NCBI GenBank assembly: GCA_947595415.1 | Contig: CANQER010000058.1 | Coordinates: 1 to 6,378, forward strand | Direction of reading: 5' to 3' | Source of the DNA: an uncultured Bacilli bacterium | GTDB taxonomy: Bacteria; Bacillota_I; Bacilli_A; RF39; UBA660 | DNA: 6,378 nt | Shown: positions 1 through 5,969 of the stretch, piece by piece | Position numbering within the stretch: the stretch's first letter is position 1 | Layout: each line of letters begins with the position of its first letter | Notes under the pieces: model-generated | Databases searched by the model: none | What the model saw: the letters and a program-made list of their open reading frames with translations, nothing else | What the model was told of the DNA's origin: nothing | Translations under genes and position numbers: made by a program

Positions 1-480
1 AATAGAACTATTAGTATGGCTTATAAATACTTTGATGGTATTGTTCCAGAAGTAGATGCTAAAGAAGAAATTGATAATGAACTTATTGATTTAGTTGTTA
101 GTTGTTATAAAAAAGTTGATGAAAAAATGGATGATTTAAAGGTTGCAGATGCTATCGATGAAATTTTTGAAATATTTAGAAGATGTAACAAATATATAGA
201 TGAAACAACTCCTTGGATTTTAGCTAAAGAAGGTAATATTAAAAGGTTAAAAACAGTTATTTATAATCTTTTAGATTCAATTAGAATTGGGGCTATTTTA
301 CTTATGCCATTTTTACCAGATACTTCTAAAGAGATCTTTCATCAGTTAAATGTGTTAAATACACAAATCGAAACAACTAAGAAATTCTATGGGATTGAAC
401 CTGGTGTTAAGTTAAATGAACCAAAACCAATATTTGTAAGAATTGATAAAGAAGAGTGTTTAAAAAATATTCAAAAATAG
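1..480 (+). CDS. metG: Methionyl-tRNA synthetase, C-terminal part (5' end outside window)
   Basis: This is the end of a cytosolic class I aminoacyl-tRNA synthetase that charges tRNA-Met. The frame is open from base 1, and the first codons (NRTIS) already match the family, so the ATG at 16 is an internal Met and not the start. What is visible is the all-helical anticodon-binding domain. It includes the start block with KYFDG, the segment ETTPWILAKEG around codon 72 whose Pro-Trp is typical of the family, the helix ending LLMPFLPDTS, and the closing EPKPIFVRID. The Rossmann catalytic domain with its HIGH and KMSKS motifs lies upstream, out of view. The protein stops directly after the PIFVRID segment, so it lacks the C-terminal Trbp111-like tRNA-binding domain found in the Bacillus enzyme. 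It ends with TAG. No convincing terminator follows, so transcription may run into spoIIR. Confidence 0.93.
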   Translation, partial: NRTISMAYKYFDGIVPEVDAKEEIDNELIDLVVSCYKKVDEKMDDLKVADAIDEIFEIFRRCNKYIDETTPWILAKEGNIKRLKTVIYNLLDSIRIGAILLMPFLPDTSKEIFHQLNVLNTQIETTKKFYGIEPGVKLNEPKPIFVRIDKEECLKNIQK

Positions 481-519
481 TTTTTTGTATAAAATTTGTA
501 TTTCTGTTCATTAGTTAAT

Positions 520-526
520 AGGTGAT
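520..526 (+). promoter_or_regulatory. Ribosome binding site of spoIIR
   Basis: AGGTGAT lies three bases before the ATG at 530. The same sequence at the same distance precedes fba, which supports this start. I looked for a sigma-F promoter in the 49 bp gap and found no convincing one. Confidence 0.75.
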
Positions 527-529
527 AAA

Positions 530-1051
530 ATGAAGAGAAATATAATAACTATTTTAATAATATTTAGTATTTATATAGTAATAGGTTTTAAAGCAAATGG
601 GGTTGTTATACCAGATGATGCTATAAGACTTAGAGTAATTCCTAATAGTAATAGTGATTATGATCAAAGGGTAAAATTAAAGGTTAAAGAAAAACTTCAA
701 ACATCTTTATATAACCTTTTAAAAGATACTAAAGGTAGTAGTGAAGCTAGAAAAAAAATAGTTGAAAATCTTCCTATAATTGATAGTAATGTTAAAGAGG
801 TTTTAAAAAACGAAAAATATAATTACGATATTAGTTATGGGATGCATTATTTTCCTAGTAAAGAGTTTATGGGTGTTACTTATAAAGAAGGAAATTATGA
901 GTCTTTACTTGTAACTTTAGGAAAGGGAAAGGGTGACAATTGGTGGTGTGTATTATTCCCACCCCTTTGTATGATTGAAGCTTCTAGTACTTCTAGTGAT
1001 GATATTAACTATTCTTCATTTATAAAAGAATTAATCGATAAATATTTATAG
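530..1051 (+). CDS. spoIIR: Stage II sporulation protein R (SpoIIR)
   Basis: In Bacillus, SpoIIR is made in the forespore under sigma-F and secreted into the intermembrane space. There it triggers the SpoIIGA protease in the mother cell to process pro-sigma-E, which links the two compartments. The 173-residue product has an N-terminal hydrophobic segment (about residues 5-22) fitting a signal or anchor. It then has the conserved IRLRVIPNSNSDYDQ block (32-46) and the hallmark NWWCVLFPPLC block (137-147). It is shorter than the B. subtilis protein (about 224 residues), mostly outside these blocks, and looks complete. The ATG at 530 has a good ribosome binding site. It sits 49 bp after metG, an unrelated housekeeping gene. 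Its presence implies the host forms spores or recently did. The family call is firm; activity is inferred. Confidence 0.93.
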   Translation: MKRNIITILIIFSIYIVIGFKANGVVIPDDAIRLRVIPNSNSDYDQRVKLKVKEKLQTSLYNLLKDTKGSSEARKKIVENLPIIDSNVKEVLKNEKYNYDISYGMHYFPSKEFMGVTYKEGNYESLLVTLGKGKGDNWWCVLFPPLCMIEASSTSSDDINYSSFIKELIDKYL

Positions 1052-1073
1052 TCTAAATTAAATCTCTTATAAT
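1045..1073 (+). promoter_or_regulatory. Putative sigma-A promoter of mntP
   Basis: A perfect -10 box TATAAT (1068-1073) lies 17 bp after TTTATA (1045-1050), a 4/6 match to the -35 consensus that overlaps the end of spoIIR. Transcription would start near 1080, just before the ribosome binding site. The background is AT-rich, so the -35 is weak evidence. Confidence 0.5.
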
Positions 1074-1083
1074 AAAATTTTAT

Positions 1084-1090
1084 AGGAGGT
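1084..1090 (+). promoter_or_regulatory. Ribosome binding site of mntP
   Basis: AGGAGGT lies six bases before the ATG at 1097. It is close to the ideal anti-16S match and fixes the start. Confidence 0.8.
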
Positions 1091-1096
1091 TTTTTT

Positions 1097-1627
1097 ATGG
1101 CTTTTTTAACAGTAGTATTAATAGCTATAAGTCTTAGTATGGATGCTTTTTCCTTATCTTTAGCTTATGGAACCTTAAATTTAGATAAAAAAAGAATATA
1201 TTTACTTTCTTTTATTGTGGGAATATATCACTTTGTTATGCCTTTGATAGGTTTATTATTAGGTAGTTTTATTATCAATTTAGTTTCAATAAAAACAGAT
1301 ATTTTAGTATCTTGTATTCTTTTTTTAATAGGAATTGAGATGATTATTGAAACCTTTAGACAAAAAGATAATATGAATATTAAATCATTTGTTCAACTAC
1401 TTATTTTTGGGTTAGCTGTTAGTATTGATAGTTTTTCAGTTGGTATAGGACTTCCTAGTTTAAAAATTAATAGTTTAATTTGTGCTTTTACCTTTTCTTT
1501 TACTAGTTTGAGTTTTACTTATTTAGGACTTATTTTAGGTAAAAAAATAAGTAATTTAGTTGGTAGTATTTCTACTTTGTTTGGAGGTTTAACCTTAATA
1601 ATACTTGGAATTATCTATTTATGTTGA
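1097..1627 (+). CDS. mntP: MntP/YtaF-family membrane protein, probable manganese efflux pump
   Basis: MntP proteins sit in the cytoplasmic membrane and export excess Mn2+; the related YtaF proteins are sporulation-associated. The 176 residues form about six hydrophobic segments in two repeats. The first repeat holds LSMDAF with Asp16, the second AVSIDSFSVGIGL with Asp111; these Asp positions are the family's conserved membrane acids. The segment GIYHFVMPLIGLLLG (42-56) resembles MntP more than YtaF, as does IGIEMIIETF (78-87) before the central cytoplasmic loop (around 88-97). The length is close to E. coli MntP (188). The gene follows spoIIR by 45 bp with its own TATAAT box and strong ribosome binding site. 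That gap is too short for the yybP-ykoY manganese riboswitch seen upstream of some homologues. It ends in TGA, the only TGA stop in the window. Transport of Mn2+ specifically is inferred from the family. Confidence 0.82.
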   Translation: MAFLTVVLIAISLSMDAFSLSLAYGTLNLDKKRIYLLSFIVGIYHFVMPLIGLLLGSFIINLVSIKTDILVSCILFLIGIEMIIETFRQKDNMNIKSFVQLLIFGLAVSIDSFSVGIGLPSLKINSLICAFTFSFTSLSFTYLGLILGKKISNLVGSISTLFGGLTLIILGIIYLC

Positions 1628-1652
1628 TTTTTTTTACCATTTGATGTATTAT
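1624..1652 (+). promoter_or_regulatory. Possible promoter of the GDPD-like gene
   Basis: TTGATT (1624-1629) and TATTAT (1647-1652) are separated by 17 bp. The -35 overlaps the mntP stop codon. Transcription would begin near 1659, at the ribosome binding site, which leaves a leader of only about 13 bases. Read-through from mntP is also likely, since no terminator separates the two genes. Confidence 0.4.
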
Positions 1653-1658
1653 AAGTTT

Positions 1659-1665
1659 AGGAGGT
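1659..1665 (+). promoter_or_regulatory. Ribosome binding site of the GDPD-like gene
   Basis: AGGAGGT lies six bases before the ATG at 1672, the same arrangement as at mntP. Confidence 0.8.
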
Positions 1666-1671
1666 TTTAGG

Positions 1672-2337
1672 ATGAATGACAAAGTACTTATTTATTCTAA
1701 TGGAGGAATAAATGATAATGGCTATCCAATGGGTAGTAAACAAGCTATATTAAAATCATTAAAAATTAATTATATTGATGGTCTTTATTTACCTGTTATG
1801 ATGACTAAAGATAGAGTGTTAGTAATATCAGATAATGATGATTTATATAGTAGAACTAATTTGGATGCTAAAATAAGTAATTTAACTTTTGATCAACTAA
1901 AAAAAATTCAAATATATAATTCAATTAATGATATCATGGTTGATTGTTTGGATATTTTTGATGAAGAAAAAAGAGAAATATTGAATAAAAAGTTAAGAAA
2001 AATAGGAGATTTTATAAGGGTTAGGGAAATTGTTTCTAACAATGAGGATAAACATTTGATTTTTGATTTAACTAATATCGATCAAGATGATAGTGTTGTT
2101 GAAGCTTTAATTAAAGAGTTAAGAAATGATATATATATTTCTTTGATTACTAATTCAGAGTTTGTTAGAAAGACTGTATCTTCATACTACAGATGGATAA
2201 CTTTTATTTCAATTAACGAAGAATATATGACTGATAATGTAAATAAAATGAAAAGGTTAGTTAGACAAAATCCTTATTCAGACAAGATAATTATTACTAA
2301 AAAGCCTCAAGTACTTAAAAAAATTATAACCAAATAG
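1672..2337 (+). CDS. Glycerophosphodiester phosphodiesterase-like protein, active site apparently lost
   Basis: The 221-residue product follows the order of the GDPD TIM barrel. A first strand (VLIYSNGG, 5-12) stands where the family has the HRG motif. Then come YIDGLYLPVMMTKD (34-47) in place of DGIELDVQLTKDG, VLVISDND (49-56) in place of the strand with the catalytic His-Asp, and R61-T62 and NLTFDQLKKI as in the usual DRTT...LTLAELK stretch. A later strand is LIFDLTN. The residues for chemistry and metal binding are missing: HR of HRG, the ENT motif, the Glu and Asp of ELD, and the His of HD. It is therefore probably not a working phosphodiesterase. No signal peptide is seen, so it is likely cytosolic. 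It shares a probable transcript with mntP and is closed by a terminator. Length is slightly below the usual 240-250. The family call is tentative; the function is unknown. Confidence 0.6.
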   Translation: MNDKVLIYSNGGINDNGYPMGSKQAILKSLKINYIDGLYLPVMMTKDRVLVISDNDDLYSRTNLDAKISNLTFDQLKKIQIYNSINDIMVDCLDIFDEEKREILNKKLRKIGDFIRVREIVSNNEDKHLIFDLTNIDQDDSVVEALIKELRNDIYISLITNSEFVRKTVSSYYRWITFISINEEYMTDNVNKMKRLVRQNPYSDKIIITKKPQVLKKIITK

Positions 2338-2349
2338 GTTATTTTTTTT
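2326..2349 (+). terminator. Rho-independent terminator after the GDPD-like gene
   Basis: A 6-bp stem (ATAACC 2326-2331 with GGTTAT 2337-2342) and a 5-base loop are followed by eight T (2342-2349). The hairpin begins inside the coding sequence and the TAG stop lies in its loop. The stem is short but the T tract is good. Confidence 0.65.
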
Positions 2350-2359
2350 AATCTTTTAA

Positions 2360-2388
2360 TTGTTTAAATTAGATATAAATAGTATAAT
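2360..2388 (+). promoter_or_regulatory. Probable sigma-A promoter of fba
   Basis: TTGTTT (2360-2365), a 17-bp spacer and a perfect TATAAT (2383-2388) follow directly after the preceding terminator. The predicted start, near 2395, falls on the ribosome binding site. Confidence 0.6.
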
Positions 2389-2393
2389 AAAGT

Positions 2394-2400
2394 AGGTGAT
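2394..2400 (+). promoter_or_regulatory. Ribosome binding site of fba
   Basis: AGGTGAT lies three bases before the ATG at 2404, as at spoIIR. It supports this start over the Met codon at 2416. Confidence 0.75.
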
Positions 2401-2403
2401 GAT

Positions 2404-3252
2404 ATGTTAGTAAATATGAAAGAAATGCTTAATAAAGCTAAGGAAGGAAAGTATGCTGTACCACACTTAAATATCAACAATTTAGAGTGGACAAGGTTTA
2501 TTTTAGAATCTTGTGAAGAACATAAAAGTCCTGTTATATTAGGTGTAAGTGAAGGGGCAATTAAATATATGGGAGGATATAAAACTGTCTACAATATAGT
2601 TTCTGGGTTAATGGATGATTTAAATATTACGATTCCAGTAAGTCTTCATTTGGATCATGGTAGTAGTTATGAGTCATGTGTTAAAGCAATAGATAATGGT
2701 TTTACCTCTGTTATGATTGATGCATCTAAGTATAGTTTAGAAGAAAATGTTTCTATTACTAAACAAGTAGTAGATTATGCCAAGGATAAAAATGTTACTG
2801 TGGAAGCTGAAATTGGTCATATTGGTGGTAGTGAGGATAGTACTAATAGTGATATTGCTTATGCTAATGTGTTAGATGCAGTATATTTGGTAAATAATAC
2901 ACATATTGATTTTTTAGCTCCTGCTTTAGGTAGTGTTCATGGTTTATATAAGGGTAAACCTAAACTAGATTTTGAAAGAATGAAAAAAATAAGTGAAGAG
3001 GTTAATTTACCTTTGGTATTACATGGGGGAACTGGTATTTTTGATGATCAAATTAAAAAGGCTATTAGTTTAGGAATTTGTAAGATAAATATTAATACTG
3101 AACTTCAAATAGCTTGGTCAAATGCAGTTAGGGATTTTGTAAGTAAAAATGATGTTTATGATCCAAGAAAAATTATCAAAAGTGGGGAAGTTGCGATGAA
3201 AGATTGTATTTATAAAAAGCTTTTACTTTTTGGATCTATTGATAAGGCATAA
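2404..3252 (+). CDS. fba: Class II fructose-1,6-bisphosphate aldolase
   Basis: This cytosolic zinc enzyme splits fructose-1,6-bisphosphate into dihydroxyacetone phosphate and glyceraldehyde-3-phosphate, and runs the reverse step in gluconeogenesis. The 282 residues match the Bacillus FbaA length (about 285). Visible motifs are HLDHG (82-86) with catalytic Asp84 and zinc ligand His85, EAEIGHIGG (134-142) with Glu134, APALGSVHGLYKG (172-184) with zinc ligand His179, LHGGTG (206-211) with zinc ligand His207, and KININTE (227-233) of the phosphate-binding region. The C-terminal YDPRK...LFGSIDKA is the normal family ending. Tagatose-bisphosphate aldolases share this fold, but the loop and ending are closer to FbaA. 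murA follows after 51 bp with no terminator between, so the two are probably co-transcribed. The gene ends with TAA, the only natural-looking TAA stop in the window. Confidence 0.95.
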   Translation: MLVNMKEMLNKAKEGKYAVPHLNINNLEWTRFILESCEEHKSPVILGVSEGAIKYMGGYKTVYNIVSGLMDDLNITIPVSLHLDHGSSYESCVKAIDNGFTSVMIDASKYSLEENVSITKQVVDYAKDKNVTVEAEIGHIGGSEDSTNSDIAYANVLDAVYLVNNTHIDFLAPALGSVHGLYKGKPKLDFERMKKISEEVNLPLVLHGGTGIFDDQIKKAISLGICKININTELQIAWSNAVRDFVSKNDVYDPRKIIKSGEVAMKDCIYKKLLLFGSIDKA

Positions 3253-3290
3253 TCACTAAATGGCTTTAAATACATAAGATATGGTAGATG

Positions 3291-3298
3291 TTGGAGGT
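3291..3298 (+). promoter_or_regulatory. Ribosome binding site of murA
   Basis: TTGGAGGT lies five bases before the ATG at 3304. It fixes this start over the ATG two codons later (3310). No TATAAT box is present in this gap, in line with co-transcription from fba. Confidence 0.8.
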
Positions 3299-3303
3299 AT
3301 ACT

Positions 3304-4014
3304 ATGAAGATGATAATCGAGGGAGGCCATGAGTTATCTAATACTGTTAAAATAAGTGGGGCTAAAAATAGTGCTGTTGCCTTGATTCCAGCTGCTTTAC
3401 TAGCAGATGGGATTGTTACAATTGATAATGTACCAAGGATATCAGATATTGATGCTTTGGTTGAGATTTTAAGGTATTTGAATGCAGAAGTAACTTTTAC
3501 TGGTAATAAGATTGTTATTGATTCTAGAAATATTGTAAATCGTGAGATTCCTAATAATATTTCTAAGAAACTTAGGGCTTCTTATTACTTTATGGCTGCT
3601 TTGTTAGGAAAGTTTCATAAGGTTGATATGTTTTTTCCAGGGGGATGTTCAATAGGTTCTAGACCAATTGATCAAACTTTAAAAGGGTTTAAGGCTTTAG
3701 GAGCTAAAATAAAGGTTAAGGATGGTAAGTATTCTATTTATACAGATGATTTAAAAGGATCACGTATTTATTTAGATATGCCTAGTATTGGAGCTACTAT
3801 AAATATTATGTTGGCTGCTGTTAAGGCAAAAGGGGTAACTATTATTGAAAATGCTGCTAAGGAACCTGAAATTAGTAATGTTGCTGTTTTTTTAAATCAA
3901 CTTGGAGCTAATATTAAAGGGGCTGGAACTAGTAAAATTAAGATTACAGGAACTCCTAATTTAAAAGGGGGGTATACTGAAGTAATTCCTGATCGTATTG
4001 AGGCTGGAACTTAA
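3304..4014 (+). CDS. murA: MurA N-terminal fragment (domain I)
   Basis: This is the part of murA that would be translated normally, 236 residues ending EAGT. It contains ISGAKNSAV (18-25) with the substrate-binding Lys21-Asn22, LRASYYF (90-96) with Arg91, the flexible loop [13 protein letters not shown] (111-123) with catalytic Cys115 (the fosfomycin target in this family), and [11 protein letters not shown] (160-170). In E. coli MurA, domain I is about residues 22-229 and domain II is made of residues 1-21 plus 230 to the end. This fragment is therefore nearly all of domain I plus the first strand of domain II, and it stops a few residues past the hinge. Alone it should be inactive, because the PEP site needs residues from both domains. 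Confidence 0.75.
   Translation: MKMIIEGGHELSNTVKISGAKNSAVALIPAALLADGIVTIDNVPRISDIDALVEILRYLNAEVTFTGNKIVIDSRNIVNREIPNNISKKLRASYYFMAALLGKFHKVDMFFPGGCSIGSRPIDQTLKGFKALGAKIKVKDGKYSIYTDDLKGSRIYLDMPSIGATINIMLAAVKAKGVTIIENAAKEPEISNVAVFLNQLGANIKGAGTSKIKITGTPNLKGGYTEVIPDRIEAGT
4012..4014 (+). other. In-frame TAA stop inside murA (codon 237)
   Basis: The codon replaces the aromatic residue that follows EAGT in relatives. TAT or TAC (Tyr) to TAA is a single-base change, as is TTA (Leu) to TAA. The next in-frame ATG is two codons later. No good ribosome binding site precedes it: the nearest purine run, GAGG at 4000-4003, ends 17 bases upstream. Confidence 0.85.
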
Positions 4015-4020
4015 ATTATT

Positions 4021-4548
4021 ATGGGTGTTTTACTTGGTAATAATTTAAGAATTGAAAATATTATTCCTGAACATATTAATTCTTTGCTTGATAAATTAAA
4101 GGAAATGAAAGCTAATATTGTAGTTGGTAAGGATTATGTTATTGCTAATAAAACTGATAATTTACTTCCTGTTAAAATTAAAACTTTGGGTTATCCTGGT
4201 TTTCCAACAGATCTTCAGCAACCTCTAACTGCCCTACTTACTAGTTGTGATGGGATGTCTTTAATTGAGGAAAATATTTATGAAAATCGTTTTCAAAATG
4301 TTAGTTATTTGAATAAAATGAAAGCTGATATTAAAATAGATGGTAAAAAAATTTATATAAATGGGAAGACTCCTTTAGTAGGGTCTCGTGTAAAAGCTAC
4401 TGATTTACGAGCTGGGGCTTGTTTAATAATTGCTGGTTTAATAGCTAGTGGAGAAACTGAAATTTCTAATATTGAGTATGTTTTAAGGGGATATGAGGAT
4501 ATTGTTTTAAAACTTACGAATATAGGGGCAAAGGTTAAGATTACTTAG
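4021..4548 (+). CDS. murA: MurA C-terminal fragment (domain II)
   Basis: This frame continues murA after the premature stop, in the same phase, and gives 175 residues if read from the first ATG. It contains IENIIPEHI (11-19), GYPGFPTDLQ (57-66) with Asp64, the proposed general base region of the family, IYENRFQN (86-93), ATDLRAG (126-132) with Arg130, and RGYED (156-160) with Arg156. The ATG at 4021 is an ordinary internal codon in homologues and lacks a proper ribosome binding site. Separate translation would therefore need re-initiation after the TAA or some read-through. Whether this piece is made at all cannot be told from sequence. It ends in TAG within a terminator stem. Confidence 0.65.
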   Translation: MGVLLGNNLRIENIIPEHINSLLDKLKEMKANIVVGKDYVIANKTDNLLPVKIKTLGYPGFPTDLQQPLTALLTSCDGMSLIEENIYENRFQNVSYLNKMKADIKIDGKKIYINGKTPLVGSRVKATDLRAGACLIIAGLIASGETEISNIEYVLRGYEDIVLKLTNIGAKVKIT

Positions 4549-4566
4549 TTTAACTAAGTTTTTTTT
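4543..4566 (+). terminator. Rho-independent terminator after murA
   Basis: A 7-bp stem (ACTTAGT 4543-4549 with ACTAAGT 4553-4559) and a tight 3-base loop are followed by a run of eight T (4559-4566). The murA TAG stop codon is part of the left arm. Confidence 0.75.
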
Positions 4567-4567
4567 A

Positions 4568-4596
4568 TTCTAATTAAGTTAAATTACAAATATAAT
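4568..4596 (+). promoter_or_regulatory. Possible promoter of the SGNH-like gene
   Basis: A perfect TATAAT (4591-4596) lies directly upstream of the ribosome binding site. The -35 at 17 bp (TTCTAA, 4568-4573) is poor. A promoter is expected here because a terminator precedes it. Confidence 0.45.
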
Positions 4597-4602
4597 AAAA
4601 TA

Positions 4603-4608
4603 GAGGTG
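4603..4608 (+). promoter_or_regulatory. Ribosome binding site deciding the SGNH-like start
   Basis: GAGGTG lies three bases before ATG 4612. An in-frame GTG at 4606 is part of this site and has no site of its own, so it is not the start. Confidence 0.7.
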
Positions 4609-4611
4609 GCT

Positions 4612-5316
4612 ATGAAAAAGTTATTGATTTTAAGTTTTATTATGTTAAGTTTGTTTATAATTTATCTTACTACTTTGGATAAAAAAGTTTATTTTGTAGC
4701 CCTAGGTGATGGTTTTGCGATGGGAAAGAGTAATGATAGTTTTGGTAAGGGTTATAATGGTTATATAAAGGATTATTTGAGTAATAAAAAGGTTTTAGAA
4801 AGATATGTTGATGATTTTTCTTTGGAGGATGGACGTGTTACTGATTTAATAAATGAGATTGATGATAATGTTAAAATTGATGATAAAACGATTAAAAATG
4901 CTTTGATTAAGGCTGATTTACTTACTTTATGTGTTGGACAAAATGATATATATTATAAAATTAATGTGGATAGTTTTAATGAGGATGTTATGTATGAGTA
5001 TGCAGATGAGGTTTTAAAGGATATGGATGATCTTTTTGATTTAGTTAAGAGTTACTGTAAAGAGGATGTCATTGTTTTGGGGGTTAATAATATATATGAT
5101 AGTTTAAATGATGATAAAATTAATAGTTTGTTTGATTATGTTAATAAAAAAATAAGTAAATTGTGTGTCAAATATGGATATAGTTATGTTGATATTGATA
5201 GTATTTTAAACAAGGATAGTTTTGATAAGATGTTTGATTATTATCCTAATGATAAGGGTTATAAAGATATATCTTTTGAAATAATAAAAAAAATTAATAA
5301 TTCTTTATTAAAATAG
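4612..5316 (+). CDS. Membrane-anchored SGNH/GDSL hydrolase-like protein, catalytic Ser and His replaced
   Basis: The 234 residues begin with a short basic start (MKK) and a hydrophobic segment (about 4-22), which suggests a signal anchor with the rest outside the cell. The body follows the SGNH (lipase/esterase) fold of the YpmR kind. Block I is VALGDGFAMG (29-38), a strand leads into block III LCVGQND (106-112) with Asn111, and the last block is YYPNDKGY (210-217). In active relatives block I reads GDS and the last block reads HPNDKGY. Here the catalytic Ser is Gly34 and the catalytic His is Tyr211, while Gly109, Asn111 and Asp214 remain. It is probably not a hydrolase and may bind a ligand or a partner instead. 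Asp and Lys are abundant. It lies after a terminator and 26 bp before the BI-1 gene. The family call is good; the role is unknown. Confidence 0.72.
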   Translation: MKKLLILSFIMLSLFIIYLTTLDKKVYFVALGDGFAMGKSNDSFGKGYNGYIKDYLSNKKVLERYVDDFSLEDGRVTDLINEIDDNVKIDDKTIKNALIKADLLTLCVGQNDIYYKINVDSFNEDVMYEYADEVLKDMDDLFDLVKSYCKEDVIVLGVNNIYDSLNDDKINSLFDYVNKKISKLCVKYGYSYVDIDSILNKDSFDKMFDYYPNDKGYKDISFEIIKKINNSLLK

Positions 5317-5319
5317 TGA

Positions 5320-5325
5320 TATAAT
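5320..5325 (+). promoter_or_regulatory. Possible -10 box upstream of the BI-1 gene
   Basis: TATAAT stands in the 26-bp gap, 17 bases before ATG 5343. I see no good -35 at the expected distance (5297-5302 reads ATAATT). It may be a weak internal promoter or chance. Confidence 0.3.
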
Positions 5326-5327
5326 AT

Positions 5328-5338
5328 AGGTGAGGTGG
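5328..5338 (+). promoter_or_regulatory. Ribosome binding site of the BI-1 gene
   Basis: AGGTGAGGTGG offers two overlapping matches (AGGTGA and GAGGTG) within 4-9 bases of ATG 5343. Confidence 0.7.
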
Positions 5339-5342
5339 TTTT

Positions 5343-5969
5343 ATGAACAAGTTTCTAACTAAAGTGTTTGGTTGGATGTTTATTGGTCTTTTGATTACTT
5401 TTGTTACAGGGATTGTTGTAGCGAATAATGAAAATATGCTTATTAATGTTTTGAATTTTAAGACTATTATTATCCTTGCGATTATTGAGCTTGGTCTTGT
5501 TATTACTTTGTCAATATTTATTAATAAGTTAAATCCTCCATTAGCTAAGGTAATGTATATTTTATATGCTTTTATAACAGGTTTAACTTTTTCAGTGATT
5601 TTTGTGGTATATGAGGTAAGTTCTATTATTTTTGTATTTTTAATAGCTGCTTTAGTATTTTTGATATTTGCGTTATTAGGATATTTTACTAAGGTTGATT
5701 TGACTAAGTTAGGTACTTATTTGTTTATGGCTCTTATTGCTTTGATTATTATGATTATTGTTAATATTTTTATGCAAAGTAATATGTTTAATTTAGTTAT
5801 TAGTTGTATTGGTCTTTTGATTTTTATAGGATTTACTGCTTATGATGTTCAAAAGTTAAAGTTGATGGAAAATAATAGTAATTTAGCTATTTATGGGGCT
5901 TTACAATTGTATTTAGATTTTATTAATATTTTCTTAGATTTACTTAATTTGATAGGTCAAGAAAAGTAG
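5343..5969 (+). CDS. Bax inhibitor-1/YetJ family integral membrane protein
   Basis: Bacterial members of the BI-1/TMBIM family (YetJ in B. subtilis) are seven-helix proteins that act as pH-sensitive calcium leaks. The 208 residues are almost entirely hydrophobic helices. Family marks are GLTFSVIF (80-87), the GYFTKVDLTKLG stretch (113-124), FTAYDVQKLK (164-173) and the C-terminal LQLYLDFINIFLDLL (188-201). Asp168 and Asp192 correspond by position to the paired Asp residues that form the pH sensor in YetJ. Length matches the family (about 210-235). The gene follows the SGNH-like gene by 26 bp and is probably co-transcribed with it. No hairpin terminator is seen after it; the rpmE promoter -35 begins on the base just after its stop codon. 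The family call is firm; calcium transport is inferred. Confidence 0.9.
   Translation: MNKFLTKVFGWMFIGLLITFVTGIVVANNENMLINVLNFKTIIILAIIELGLVITLSIFINKLNPPLAKVMYILYAFITGLTFSVIFVVYEVSSIIFVFLIAALVFLIFALLGYFTKVDLTKLGTYLFMALIALIIMIIVNIFMQSNMFNLVISCIGLLIFIGFTAYDVQKLKLMENNSNLAIYGALQLYLDFINIFLDLLNLIGQEK

Larger units (their letters stand above)
3304..4548 (+). pseudogene. murA: murA (UDP-GlcNAc 1-carboxyvinyltransferase) interrupted by an in-frame TAA
   Basis: MurA transfers enolpyruvate from PEP to UDP-N-acetylglucosamine, the first committed step of peptidoglycan synthesis, in the cytosol. The reading frame covers 414 codon positions, the normal family size, but codon 237 (4012-4014) is TAA. The protein aligns with Bacillus MurA on both sides without any insertion or deletion. 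The stop stands where relatives have Phe or Tyr in EAGTF/Y, so it looks like a single-base change. Everything else is intact: Lys21-Asn22, Arg91, Cys115, and in full numbering Asp303, Arg369 and Arg395. Bacillota often carry two murA copies, and the fba-linked one corresponds to Bacillus murAB (murZ), so loss of this copy could be tolerated. Alternatives are a sequencing or assembly error, or a split enzyme. The lack of further decay argues the change is recent or not real. A terminator follows. Confidence 0.8.

Noticed and set aside
16..18. ATG 16 as a gene start
   Set aside because: The frame is open upstream and codons 1-5 match MetRS, so the gene is cut by the window edge.
472..487. CAAAAA/TTTTTG hairpin after metG as a terminator
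   Set aside because: The stem is nearly all A-T with a three-base loop, and chance pairing of A and T runs explains it.
481..529. Sigma-F promoter for spoIIR
   Set aside because: GTATA occurs at 487-491, but no matching GG-containing -10 lies at the right distance. Regulation by sigma-F is expected from Bacillus but not visible.
1052..1096. Manganese riboswitch upstream of mntP
   Set aside because: The 45-bp gap, with a promoter inside it, is too short for a yybP-ykoY element.
1625..1627. TGA as tryptophan (Mycoplasma-type code)
   Set aside because: All seven Trp codons seen in the recognised genes are TGG, no gene has an internal TGA, and mntP ends at a normal family length there.
4012..4014. 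TAA reassigned to an amino acid, which would make murA intact
   Set aside because: fba ends in TAA exactly at the family's normal C-terminus. TAG and TGA both appear as stops, so both release factors should be present, and each of them reads TAA.
2404..4014. fba and murA as one in-frame fusion read through TAA
   Set aside because: The two genes are in the same frame and no other stop lies in the 51-bp gap, but fba ends at its usual residue and murA has its own strong ribosome binding site and normal start.
4606..4608. GTG start for the SGNH-like gene
   Set aside because: It lies within the ribosome binding site of ATG 4612 and has none of its own.
1672..5969. A novel multi-gene system built from the pseudoenzymes and membrane proteins
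   Set aside because: The genes are separated by terminators and by unrelated housekeeping genes, and nothing links them beyond proximity.
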